Assembly (NCBI GenBank): GCA_963575745.1
Contig: CAUYUJ010016903.1
Span: forward strand, 49,440 to 113,439
Length of the DNA: 64,000 nt
Source: Prorocentrum cordatum
Taxonomy: Eukaryota > Sar > Dinophyceae > Prorocentrales > Prorocentraceae
Reading direction: 5' to 3'
This document shows, piece after piece, positions 8,946 through 18,239 of the stretch (position 1 is the first letter of the stretch; each line of letters starts with the position of its first letter). The notes under the pieces are model-generated. The model made no database searches, was not told where the DNA came from, and was given only the letters and a program-made list of their open reading frames with translations. Position numbers and translations under genes: made by a program.

Positions 8946-9210
8946 GTTATCCCGATCCGATTTTGTCCCGATCTTCGCGTCGTTTTACCCCCCTGGGGCT
9001 CGGGAGACTCTTCATGGGGGGGGATCCCATGGGGGGATAAGATCCCAGGGGGGGGATCCCATCGGATCCCCTGGGGATCCCATGGGGGGGAGGGGATCCC
9101 ATGGGGGGGATCCCCTCCTGCCCCCCCCCATGGGATCCCCCCCCATGGAGAGTCTCCCGAAATTATCCCGATCCGATGTTGTCCTGATCTTCGCGTCGTT
9201 CTACCCCCCC
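8946..9210. repeat. G-rich hairpin bracketed by a 47-bp direct repeat
   Basis: The direct repeat beginning TATCCCGATCCGAT and ending in TTCGCGTCGTT plus a C run occurs at about 8949-8992 and 9166-9210. Between the copies, 9001-9036 (CGGGAGACTCTTCATGG, then G8 ATCCCATGG) is inverted at 9122-9158. The loop itself is filled with GGATCC and CCATGGG palindromes. Strong potential for cruciform or G-quadruplex structure. Confidence 0.7.
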
Positions 9211-9399
9211 CCGGGGGCGCCTGGCGATCATGGTCGCCGGCGTCTGCGCGGACGCCGTGCGGCTGCCGGGCGCGCCCGGCCTCCCGGCCTGCCGGCCGCG
9301 GCCCCCGGGCTTCCGGGCCCTGCCGCGGCCGCGCGCGCGGCCGCTCGTGCGCGGCCCGCCGGCCTCGCGGCCGGGGCGGGGGAGGTACGACTACTACGA

Positions 9400-9498
9400 C
9401 TACGAGGAGGAGGAGAATGAGGAGGAGGAGGAGGAGGAGGAGGAGGAGGAGGAAGGGAAGATGGAGGAGGACGAGGAGGAGGAGGAGGAGAATGAGGA
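9400..9498 (+). repeat. (GAG)n microsatellite
   Basis: GAG triplets with occasional AAT and GAC interruptions. The flanking GC-rich sequence (9212-9399) and the GA/CT-rich sequence (9500-10255) hold no recognisable gene. Confidence 0.9.
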
Positions 9499-10258
9499 GG
9501 AGGGGGCGCCGAGTTGGCGGCTGCCCGCCCTGCCTCGTCCCCGCGTCGTCCCCTCGCCTCCCCCGCTCGTGGGCTGCGGAGGAGGAAGGAGGAAGGAGAG
9601 GAGAGGAGGGAGAGAAAGAGGGGGAAGCGAGCGGAGGGGAGGAAGCGGAAGAGAGAGAGAGAGGAACTTCCTCTGGCGGCATCCGATATTTAGCTCCCCT
9701 GCTCCCTCAAGGATCCCAAGTTACTCTATCTCCCCTCCTCCCATTCAACAATGCCCCCCCATTTTTTGAACAAGTCCCTTTCTCCCACCACCGAGAGGAC
9801 GGACGGAGAGAAAGAAAAATGATAACGAACAGCAGGAAGAAGCGGAACTGGCCTCCGCCTCCCGAACATCATCTTGTCTGGAACCGCAAGGAGGAGCAAA
9901 GAAGGACGACCACGAACACTAGAAGGATTAAGAATGATGAGGAGAGGAGGCCTCGTCCTTCTCCCCCTCCCTCTGCCTACTTCTGTTCCTCGCCCTCCTC
10001 GTTCTCCTCCTCCTTCTTGTATTTTCCAGCATGCCACCGCATTATCATCATGTTACTCCTCCTCCTCCCCATCGTTCCCGCCTCCTCCCACCTTCAACCT
10101 CCCTTCTCTTCCCCTGTGTTCATGCTTTGTCATCCCTCCTCTCTCTTCGGCAAACCTGGAGGCGAAATGTCAAGACTGCCAGCTTCCCCCCTTCCTCGGC
10201 CCTCATTACCCCTTCACTCTAGAAATGCCTTGCCTCGTCCGTGTCCACCTCGCCCTTG

Positions 10259-10563
10259 GCCCTCCTCCTCCTCCTCCTCCTCCTCCTCCTCCTCCTCCTC
10301 CTCCTCTCCCTCCCCCTCCTCCCCCTCCTCCCCCTCCTCCTCCTCCGCCTCCTCCTCCTCCTCCTCCTCCTCCTCCTCCTCCTCCTCCCCCCCTCCTCCA
10401 CCTTCTCCTCCTCCTCCACCTCCTCCTCCTGTTCGTGCTCCTGCCCCTCCTCCTCCTCCTCCTCCTCCTCCTCCCCTCCTCCTCCCCCTCCTCCTCCTCC
10501 TCCTCCTCCTCCGCCTTTTCCGCCTCCTCCTCCTCCTCCTCCTCCTCCTCCTCCTCCTCCTCC
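10259..10563 (+). repeat. Long (CCT)n microsatellite
   Basis: About 300 bases of CCT/CTC triplets with short interruptions. Apparent poly-Pro, poly-Ser and poly-Leu proteins (and poly-Glu or poly-Arg on the other strand) across it are artefacts. Confidence 0.95.
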
Positions 10564-10596
10564 CCCGAAGGAGGAGGAGGAGGAGGAGGAGAAGCA

Positions 10597-10885
10597 TGAG
10601 GATCGCTTTTCAATACATGCCCCAGCGCGTGTGACTGGCGAAGCGCTTGCCCACGCCCTGCAAGAGGGCCGAGCAGCCAGGAGGCCCGCTCGCGCTCGCG
10701 TGCACCTCTGGCGCCCGACCGTCGGCCTCAAAGCGCACTCCCAGGGCCTTCTCCCCGTCCTCCGCGTCCTCCCCCTATCCCTCCCCCTTCCCCCTCCTCC
10801 TCTCCTCCTCCTCCTCCTGCTGGAGGAGGAGGAGGATCGCTTTTCAATACATGCCCCAACGCGTCTGACTGACAATGCAAGAGGG
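10597..10885 (+). repeat. 50-bp direct repeat around a CCT/GGA tract
   Basis: GATCGCTTTTCAATACATGC then CCCA[G/A]CGCGT[G/C]TGACTG occurs near 10599 and again near 10834. Both copies follow a GGA-rich tract and are followed by a GCAAGAGGGCC motif, so a composite of microsatellite plus unique sequence has been duplicated. Confidence 0.6.
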
Positions 10886-11177
10886 CCGGCAGCGACAGCG
10901 CAGGCTTTGCGAGAGAACGGCCGCCATGAAGTCCTCTGGGCGCCAGAGATGTGGGCACGCACAGGGCCAGAAGCGTCCCACGGCAGGAAGCCTGGAAAAC
11001 TGGCACCAGTGGTTTTGGACCAAGGTGCCCCTGGCTTCTCGCGCCTACTTGCTGGGATATCCGATAGGGCCCCGCGAGAGGTTCTCTGGAGGCCATCTGG
11101 GCCTCCCCGGCAAATGTGGGGGCACCTTGGGTGACGGCCATCTCTGCAAATACCGACACCATGGAATGACATCGTCT
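10886..11177. other. No gene recognised
   Basis: Moderately complex GC-rich sequence. Several frames are open but none resembles a known family. Confidence 0.5.
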
Positions 11178-11347
11178 GGGTTTCTTAATAATCGTGGGGG
11201 GGCGTCACCCCCGCCGACAGCCACACATCGACCCCCGTCGCGGGCAGCCACCGCGCGCTGAAGGCGTTCCGACCCCTTCTCGTGGTGCGACGACGAGGCG
11301 AGGTTGACCCCCGTCGGGTGGTACCCCCCATGTTTGTTAAGAAACCC
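11178..11347. mobile_element. 170-bp TIR element
   Basis: The left end GGGTTTCTTAATAATCGTGG is matched, inverted, by the right end reading GGGTTTCTTAACAAACATGG. Pairing continues through the following G run and an ACCC block for about 30 bases. No coding capacity. Flanks are CATCGTCT and TGAGTAAG, with no obvious target duplication. Confidence 0.65.
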
Positions 11348-11849
11348 TGAGTAAGCATAGATTGGAGGTCCGCGCTGATTTCTCAGGTTGGCTCTGGACC
11401 CCCCACCCTGTCCACGGCGAGCAAACGCGCCAGGGGCAGGACAGGGGCGCGAGAGGACTAGAAGGCCTCGGGTTTCTTCCTCGCCCGTCTCCGGACAAGG
11501 AACATGATTGCGAGGGGAAGCCGGCCTTGGCCACGAGGGTTCCCAGGGCGGCTTCAAAAGTGGCCACGGGGGTTCCTGCTTCACCATTGATCACCTTCTC
11601 CATTTCGTCCTCGCCCTCGTCCACCTTTTCATCCTCCTCTTCCTCCTCCTCCTCCTCCTCCTCCTCCTCCTCCTCCTCCTCCTCCGCCTGATCCCCTTCA
11701 TCACACCTCGTCCTTCTGCCCCCTCCTCATTCCTCATCCTTTTCTCCTCTCCCCTCCTCCTTTTCTTCCTCCTCCTCCTCCTCCGCCTCGCTCCCTCCCA
11801 GAGAGAGGGAGGAGGATATCATCTCATGACTTAGGGGAAGGCTTCGGCT
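11348..11849 (+). other. Non-coding stretch with a CCT microsatellite
   Basis: A CCT tract occupies about 11628-11691, with a shorter one near 11770. The block near 11366-11395 (GGTCCGCGCTGATTTCTCAG) is found inverted near 43527-43560, a dispersed repeat. No gene seen. Confidence 0.6.
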
Positions 11850-14430
11850 CCGCGCGCTATGGCGGCTCGAGCGCCTGCGAGGCTGCACTTGGGCAAGCCA
11901 TAGCAATAGGAACAGGAGGCTTGAAAACCAACAGGCTCCTCTTGGGACATGTGGGGTGCCTCCCTCCGCACCAAACTTGCCGCGCACTTGGGCTGAAGGT
12001 GGAGCTGAATTTGCTGAGGCATCGCTGGTGGAGCCCCTCTTCAACGTACAATCAGTGTACGGTCCACACTTATTGCAAGAACGGGCGAAAGAATCGTCCT
12101 GAATCTTAGCACAAGCAAGAATATGGTGCCCATTGGGCTGGATTGCGAGTTTGGCCGGGCCAGCGGCGTTGCCTGGGCACTGTTCGTGCCCTCTGGTGTT
12201 GAAAGAGGCCTCCTTGATACATCTCGATTGGCAGACCATGCAGAACCATCGACGCTTCCAGCGGCGCCAGACGTGGGCAGCCCGAACGCTGCAAGGCCAC
12301 AAGTAGAGGGCCTTGCGAACATACTTCACGATACGCTTCATTACGGGGGCAAGCTCGGCGGGCGCAACTCGCTATTGCTCGGAAGGTCGGGGGAGACGGT
12401 TTGCGGCCATCGGGGGCAGCCGGCCCGCTTCGGAATTGCCCGCGGCGTGCCACCAGCGGACCGACAGGGGCTCGAGCTCACTAACTACTTGGCGGCATCG
12501 ACTCTGAAACCTCCGTCTCGACTGGCTTCTCCCCGCTGTGCGAGAGGGCCTAGACTGTCGAACATCTTTTTCCTGCTGGCAAAACGGCTCGCACCGTGGA
12601 AGTCCACAATTTCCTGAAAGTCCGAATGTATGTTTAGTGCGGCCTCTGCACTTGCCTTCTGCAAGGTACGCCAGGAACTCAGCTGCCGGCAAAACGGTTC
12701 GCACTGTGGAAGTCCACAATTTCCTTAAAGTCCGAATGTATGTTTAATTCGGCCTCTGCACTTGCTTGCTGCAGGGTGCGCCAGGAACTCTGCCGCTGGC
12801 CAGGTCGGGGGGGGGGCCCGCCCCCCGCCGGCCCACGCGCGCAGGCCGAAAGAGAAACGTCGGGCCCCAACTTTCTCCGGGGCCAACCAGGAGCGCGAAA
12901 CCAGGCATGGCCATCCGCGGTTACACTGCCGTCTACATAAACCTCCCCCTTTCAAAGCTTCCTCGGGCAAAAGGCCCTCGGCGGACCAAAACTCCGAAAA
13001 ACTCGAGAGCAAGACCAGGAGGCCCGGAACCTTGAACGGGGGGGCCAGGAAAACCATCATATTCTGCAAAGGCCCCAAGGCAACTCAGAGCGCCCAGGCC
13101 CTCTGTTTCCAGATGTTCTTCGCGGAAGGCGGCTGACGCACTGCACTCCAGGGGCCTATGCCTGAGGTCGTCCTTCTGAGCACCACATGCGCACTGTGTG
13201 CGAGTACCAGAGCCTGCTTCACTAAGGAGGCTGCGGGCCCAGATGGATTGGGCGAGGATGGCGAGGGGGGCGCCGCGCTCTCTGCTGGGCAAGTCCGCCC
13301 TGCCAAACGCCTGCTGGGCGTGGGACAGGTCGACGGCGTCGATGCCTATCTTCTTCGCAGCAGCATCCGCGAGATCCCCCTGCCAGGCTGCAATCAGACA
13401 ACTCCTTAAAAGGGCCGGCGAGGTCGTTGGCAGCGGAAACTCGTTCACCTCCGTGGCTGGCGAAGGCGAAGGGGCGCGACCAAGTCCAGCCTATTCTTTT
13501 CAAAGTCAGGCAGGTAGCTCCAAGAGGGCCTCGGACGCTCCTCCATCCAGCAGGCATGGACTCAATGACGTTGCCGGCAAGACGGCGCAGCTGGGCCAGG
13601 GCATCTGCAGCCTCGAGGGGGCTCTGGGCCCCAGTAGATACAGGGCCCTAGATCCGAGCGACAACTGGGATCCCAGTAGAGCAATCAGATGCTTCTCGAG
13701 CGGGTAGCACACTTGGGGCCAACAACTTTCCATAAATAAATCACGGGCCCCGTGGAGCTCGAGTTCGGATACTCCTAAGACTTCCGCCCCAACGTAGCCT
13801 GCTTGTTGAAGCCCAGCATGCCAAAGTTTCCTAGCACCTGCACCTGCCATTCTGAGCGCGCGTAGCCTGCGGAGCCTATACTTCAGCTTGACTCGGCCTT
13901 TGAATGTCCTCGTGGCCCTGCTCCACAGTCTAGCTCCTGCCATGAAATCTACACCTAGGTTGGCGGCCGATGGTTCGCGGCTGACATCGGCCGCGGCCGG
14001 CCCGGCCCGCTGCCCGAGGCGAGAAGCCAGATCAGCCTGGATCGCAGGCGAAGAGGCCAAAGCAACAGCCTTTGCATGGCGATTTCACACTTGAGATCAT
14101 GAACGATCGCGTGGCGCATGCTAAGTGTGGCCCCGATGAGATATCGGATGACATACTTGCGGCTGTTATCGTGGCTGAACAACAAGAAACCATCCGTGAA
14201 AATCGTCGGCAGCACGCGAGGGTCGTCGGCAACCCAAATATCAACTTGCGGGAGACAGCGCTGCTGCACCACAAAAGCGGCCGCCCAACATCCCGCGGCA
14301 ATACCTCGCTGCGGGCAACCTGCTGGCAACGCTAGGGCACGGGTGGCAGCTGCGCGGGGGGCTTGGCACTGGTCACGAATGATGGCTACCAGGGAGTCCG
14401 ACAAATTCGTTCCTTGCCTCGGGCCCCCCT
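11850..14430 (-). pseudogene. Decayed LINE, 3' half of ORF2 (RT motif B to C-terminal Cys/His domain)
   Basis: Reading the - strand, 14430-14085 gives RT sequence with ALPAGCP (motif-B-like) and a VADD pair. 14065-13700 gives the post-RT region (SAANLGVDFMAGARLWSR). About 13135-13215 gives a C.C..DDLRHRPLEC knuckle. About 12580-12870 gives RNase-H-like sequence (AELNIHSDFKEIVDFH). 12250-11900 gives the C-terminal Cys/His domain (HHILACAK ... SCNKCG). These pieces lie in different frames, so at least three frameshifts separate them. The endonuclease and first RT motifs are missing. The order matches the intact + strand copy, supporting one ancestral reading frame. Confidence 0.75.
12571..12800 (-). 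repeat. 114-bp tandem duplication inside the LINE RNase H region
   Basis: Two adjacent copies (about 12571-12684 and 12685-12800) share GGCAAAACGG[C/T]TCGCAC, AAGTCCACAATTTCCT and CTGCGCC-type ends. On the - strand both would encode the AEAxLNIHSDF block. It is not a feature of the intact element, so it arose in this copy. Confidence 0.75.
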
Positions 14431-14475
14431 TATTTTTATATACATGTATATACGCATGCACATATATATATATAC

Positions 14476-14513
14476 TAGAACCACGCGCGCGCTTCGCGCG
14501 CGCTTAGGTTCTA
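14476..14513. repeat. 38-nt palindromic hairpin, copy 1
   Basis: Outer arms TAGAACC and GGTTCTA enclose ACGCGCGCGC, TT and CGCGCGCGCTTA, giving an 8-bp CG stem inside a 7-bp outer stem. The same 38 bases occur at 29677-29714 and a diverged form at about 53169-53206. It sits just beyond the truncated end of the decayed LINE and after a TATATA run. Confidence 0.85.
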
Positions 14514-14992
14514 TCGAGCCACAGGCCCAGGAATCGTTGTGAGAAGAAATTGGTGGCGCGAAGTCGAAGCCAATCTGGCGTCGATCTAGCGGCCCAATCT
14601 GGCGGGGGAGCCAACAAGGTAACAGACTGGCGAGCAAATAGAAATCTCCGACCTGGCCACGCCAGAGTGGCCCTGGATCCCAAGGCAATATGTTAGCCTG
14701 GCCTTCGGCTACCCAGGCGAAGGGCGAGACTCCCTCCTTCTCCTCCCTCCTCCCTCCTCCCTCCTTATCCTCCTCCTGCTCCTCCTCCTCCTCCTCCGCC
14801 CCCTCCTCCCCCCCCTTTTCCTGCCGCTCCGCCTCCGGGTGAATTGGATGCATTGGGGGGCCATGCGAGCGAACCGATAGAGCCGTTATTTCCACGACCG
14901 AAGCTGAGTCCAGGCAAGGATCTGCTCTCTCAAGCCCGCACGTGGCATTGACAAAGCAGGCAATTTCCAACCGCCCTGCTCGGTTAAAGCGA
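14514..14992. other. No gene recognised; CT-rich patch
   Basis: Sequence of ordinary complexity with a TCC-rich patch at 14727-14820. No open frame resembles a known protein. Confidence 0.5.
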
Positions 14993-15062
14993 GGAGGGGG
15001 AGGAGGAGGAGGAGGAGGAGGAGGAGGACGCGGAGGAGGAGGAGGAGGAAGGAGGAGGAGGA
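14993..15062 (+). repeat. (GGA)n microsatellite
   Basis: GGA/GAG triplets with one ACGCG interruption. Confidence 0.9.
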
Positions 15063-16690
15063 GCAAGAGTACGTTGAGGAAGAGAAGGGCGTGACTTGAC
15101 TCTCGTGCCAGCTGTGCGCGGCTCTCTGCGCAAGGGATGGCGATATGAGAGTATAGCTCGCCTGGGAATGCCCCTCTGCCCCCCCCCTTCTCTCTCACGA
15201 TCGTGGCCTCGTCCCTGTCGTCCCGCTTGCTGATCCTCATGCCTGAATCCTGCGCCCCCCTCCTCCCCCTCGTTCCCCCCTGCCTCCTCCTCCTCCTCTT
15301 TCCCCACTTGCCACCTCCACCACCACCACCGCCGCCGCATCTTCCGTTTCCCCACTGCCCAAGCCGCCACGCGACAGAAGGCGCGCGACAGCTCTCAGCG
15401 CGGTCAGTTATCTGGCAATCCGCCCCCGCCGACGCAAGGTGCAAGCGCGACGCCATATCTGTGGTAGTGCATGATATACGCACACGTAAGTGGTCGGAGT
15501 GTATATATGTTTTGAGTTTGGCTGACGTGAGTTTGTGATGTTTGGGGTTTGCGGGATTGCGTCAGCGCGACTGAGAGCGCGGGGTTAATCTTCTCGACAC
15601 GGCAAGCGTTGCAAAATCTACCGCGAGGAGAATGAATCCGCAGCCCGCTCGGAGCGCGCGCGCGTATGAGACATTCAATTGTTCGGCACCTGTGGCTCAC
15701 CGTGTTTTTTTTTTTTCAAGCAGACGGTCCGGCGTGGACACTCGGAAACGGAAGGAATGGCCACATTGTCCCAACCGGCGTCGTTCGACCTGAAGTGCCG
15801 GTGGGAGGTCGCGCGCGTGTGTGACGCTGTAGGGCGGGGGGAATCGCGAAGCGGCGTTGCTCTCTCGAAGCTCGCTGGCCCGGTCAGCAAGGCACTCTAC
15901 TGTCTGGTCCGCCATCGCATCGTGGAAGCGAAGCAAGGGCGTTCTGGTAGCTTTGACGTCGAAGCCAGTCACAATAGGCACGAAGCGCCCTAAACGTCGT
16001 TTCGCGGATGGGCGGAGGGGGGCAACTGACGCGCGAACGCCTCCAAGCAGTACGCCCGCGTTCTAGGCACTGTGGCGGAATGTGCCAAAGGCGAACGGAT
16101 AAGCTAGGCACGCTCGGGTTACCCCTGGCGCCGCGTAAGTCACTGCGACCGCCAGGTTGCACAACGTCAGAGGCCAGTCAGCGCCCGCTCGCTTCGCATT
16201 GGAAGCTACCACGCACTGGAAACAAGTCGGCGCGATGGCAGCCAGAGGATACAATCCTTACTATACTGTCCTCGTGGCGCGTCGTCGACGACGTCGCTGC
16301 AACCGTCGCCCCGGTCGTCGAGCTGCCAGCGCCGACGCCGACATCGCCCGCCGCGTCGGCGCCCAGGTCGTCGAGAGGGAAAAATAAGAAAGCGGAACAG
16401 CGATTCACGTGACTTCGACGTCGAACGCTAGGAAGGAAGGAAAGGGATAACAATCGAAAAGAAAAACTAACGTTGACGACGAGAGGGAAGAAAGGGCGAA
16501 CATGGCGGAATGGCAGCGGCCGACGCAGTGTTTGGGAACGGATCTGGTGCGGTGGTTGAGGAAAAGCCCCGCGCCCATCCAGGCGTTCGCCTCAAGGCTG
16601 CTGGAACCAACTCTTCGCTAAAGAACCGCCGACCCTGGCAGGGTCTCCCGGGCTTGCGAGCTCTCGTCCGTCAACGTCACGTCGCCTCCG
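15063..16690. other. No gene recognised
   Basis: About 1.6 kb of lower-repeat sequence, with a T13 run at about 15705-15717 and a GTCGTCG-rich patch near 16280-16380. Short open frames exist on both strands (e.g. 15679-15993 + and 15697-15981 -), but they overlap each other and show no recognisable domain. Confidence 0.4.
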
Positions 16691-16699
16691 GAGGTCGCT

Positions 16700-17500
16700 T
16701 ATGGCGCAAAGCACCCCACAACACGGGCCCAAGACTGCTCCGAGAGAGCTCCAAGAAGGCCCCAGGAGTGTTCGAGAGAGCTCCACGGGTGACCACGGGG
16801 GCCTTTACCCCCTCCTCCCTCCTCTTCATCATCCTCCTCGTCCTCCTCCTCCTCGTCCTCCTCCTCCTCCTCCTTCCTCCTCCTCCTCCTCCTGCCTCTC
16901 TCCAGGGGAATGAAAACCAGGGGATACCTCACGGAGAGCCCAAAGTTTCCCACAACATGGTCTCAAGACAGCCCCGAGAGAGCTCCAAGAAGGCTCCTGG
17001 AAGGTTCCAGGTCCGCCCCAGCATCGGTCACGCAAAAGAGCTCTCGCGTGACCGATCTTGGGTCTTTGTTTCAGCCACCTTTGAACTCATAAAAGAACCC
17101 ACGACGGCTCCAAGACGGCTCCGAAAATGCCCCAAGAGGGACTCAAGAGGGCTCCAAAAGAGCCCAAACATCGGTCACGCGAAAGAGCGCTCGCGCGACC
17201 GATACGAGACCCCTTTTTTTGCCACTTGGAGTCCCACTGGGGGTCGAAAGTGGCCCCAAGAGCCACTCGAGAGAGTCCTAACAGGACCCCGAGGGAGCTC
17301 CAAGGTCGCCCAAGAGCGACCCAACAGGGTTCCAAGAGGGCTCAAACATCGGTCACGCCAAAGAGTTCCCGCGTGACCGATCAGAGGACTTTTTTCTGCC
17401 GTCTTCGACATCCAGTGGGGGCCGAAACTGGACCCAAGAGAGGCTCCAGAGAGCCCTAACAGAACCTCAAGAGGGCTCCACGGGTGCCCAACACGGCCTT
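16700..17500 (+). repeat. CCAAGAGG-type block with three conserved 34-nt hairpins
   Basis: Degenerate GCTCCAAGAGGGCTCC repeats carry hairpins at 17023-17056, 17170-17203 and 17348-17381. Each has an ATCGGTCACGC arm, a 12-base loop and GCG[T/C]GACCGAT; copies 1 and 3 pair perfectly and copy 2 has one mismatch. The first part also contains a tandem pair near 16708 and 16954 (CCCACAACA, then GAGAGAGCTCCAAGAAGG). Confidence 0.75.
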
Positions 17501-17599
17501 GAGGAAGCTTTGAAACCCCTCCCGAAAGGGCTCCATGTCGAGAGGGGTGCGGCCCACGCGCTCTCGGCGGCGGCGGCGCGGCGGCAAAGTGCCTCCTCT

Positions 17600-18207
17600 G
17601 CCTCCGCCTCCACCTCTTCCTCTGCCGCCTTCCTCCTGCTCCTCCGCTCCCTCCTCCCCCGCCTCGTCCTCTTCCTCCTGCTCCTCCTCCTCCTCCTCCT
17701 CATCCTCCGGGCGCTCTTGGCAATATTGGAGCCTTCTTGGGAGCTGTTTAGAGCTCACTCGAGACCTATTGGGCGCACTTGGAGTCCTTTCGGGTTTCTG
17801 TTAGGGTTCTCTCGACGGCCTCGTGGGGCCACTTTCAGCCCCCACTGGGACTCAAAGGTGGCAAAAAATGGGTCTCGGGTCGGTCACGCGAACGTCCTCC
17901 TCTTCCTCCTCCTCCCTCTCCTCCTCCTCCTCCTCCTCCTCCTCCTCCTCGTCCTCCTCCCTCCTCCTCCCCCTCCTCTTCCTCCTCCTCCTCCTCCTCC
18001 CTCCTCCCTCCTCCTCCTCCTCCTCCTCCTCCTCCTCTCCTCCTCCCTCCGCCTCGCCTCCGCCTCCGCCTCCGCCTCCTCCTCCTCTCTCCTCCTCCTC
18101 CGCCTCCGCTCCTCCTCCTCCTCCTCCTCCTCCTCCTCCTCCTCCTCCTCCTCCTCCTCCTCCTCCTCCTCCTCCTCCTCCTCCTCGTCTTCCTCCTCAT
18201 CCTCGTC
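17600..18207 (+). repeat. CCT microsatellites
   Basis: Two tracts, about 17600-17706 and 17893-18207, mostly CCT/CTC with some GCC. They flank the inverted hairpin-repeat copy. Confidence 0.9.
17700..17890 (-). repeat. Inverted partial copy of the hairpin-bearing repeat
   Basis: Read on the - strand, this gives the hairpin half (GCGTGACCGA), then GAGACC, a T run, TGCCAC, AGTCCCAGTGGGGG, AAAGTGGCCCCA and CCTAACAG. These blocks appear in the same order at 17193-17290. With the + strand copies at 16980-17500 it forms a large inverted repeat around the CCT tract near 17600-17700. Confidence 0.65.
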
Positions 18208-18239
18208 CTTTCCCGAGCCATACAATAACAACTTGCGTG

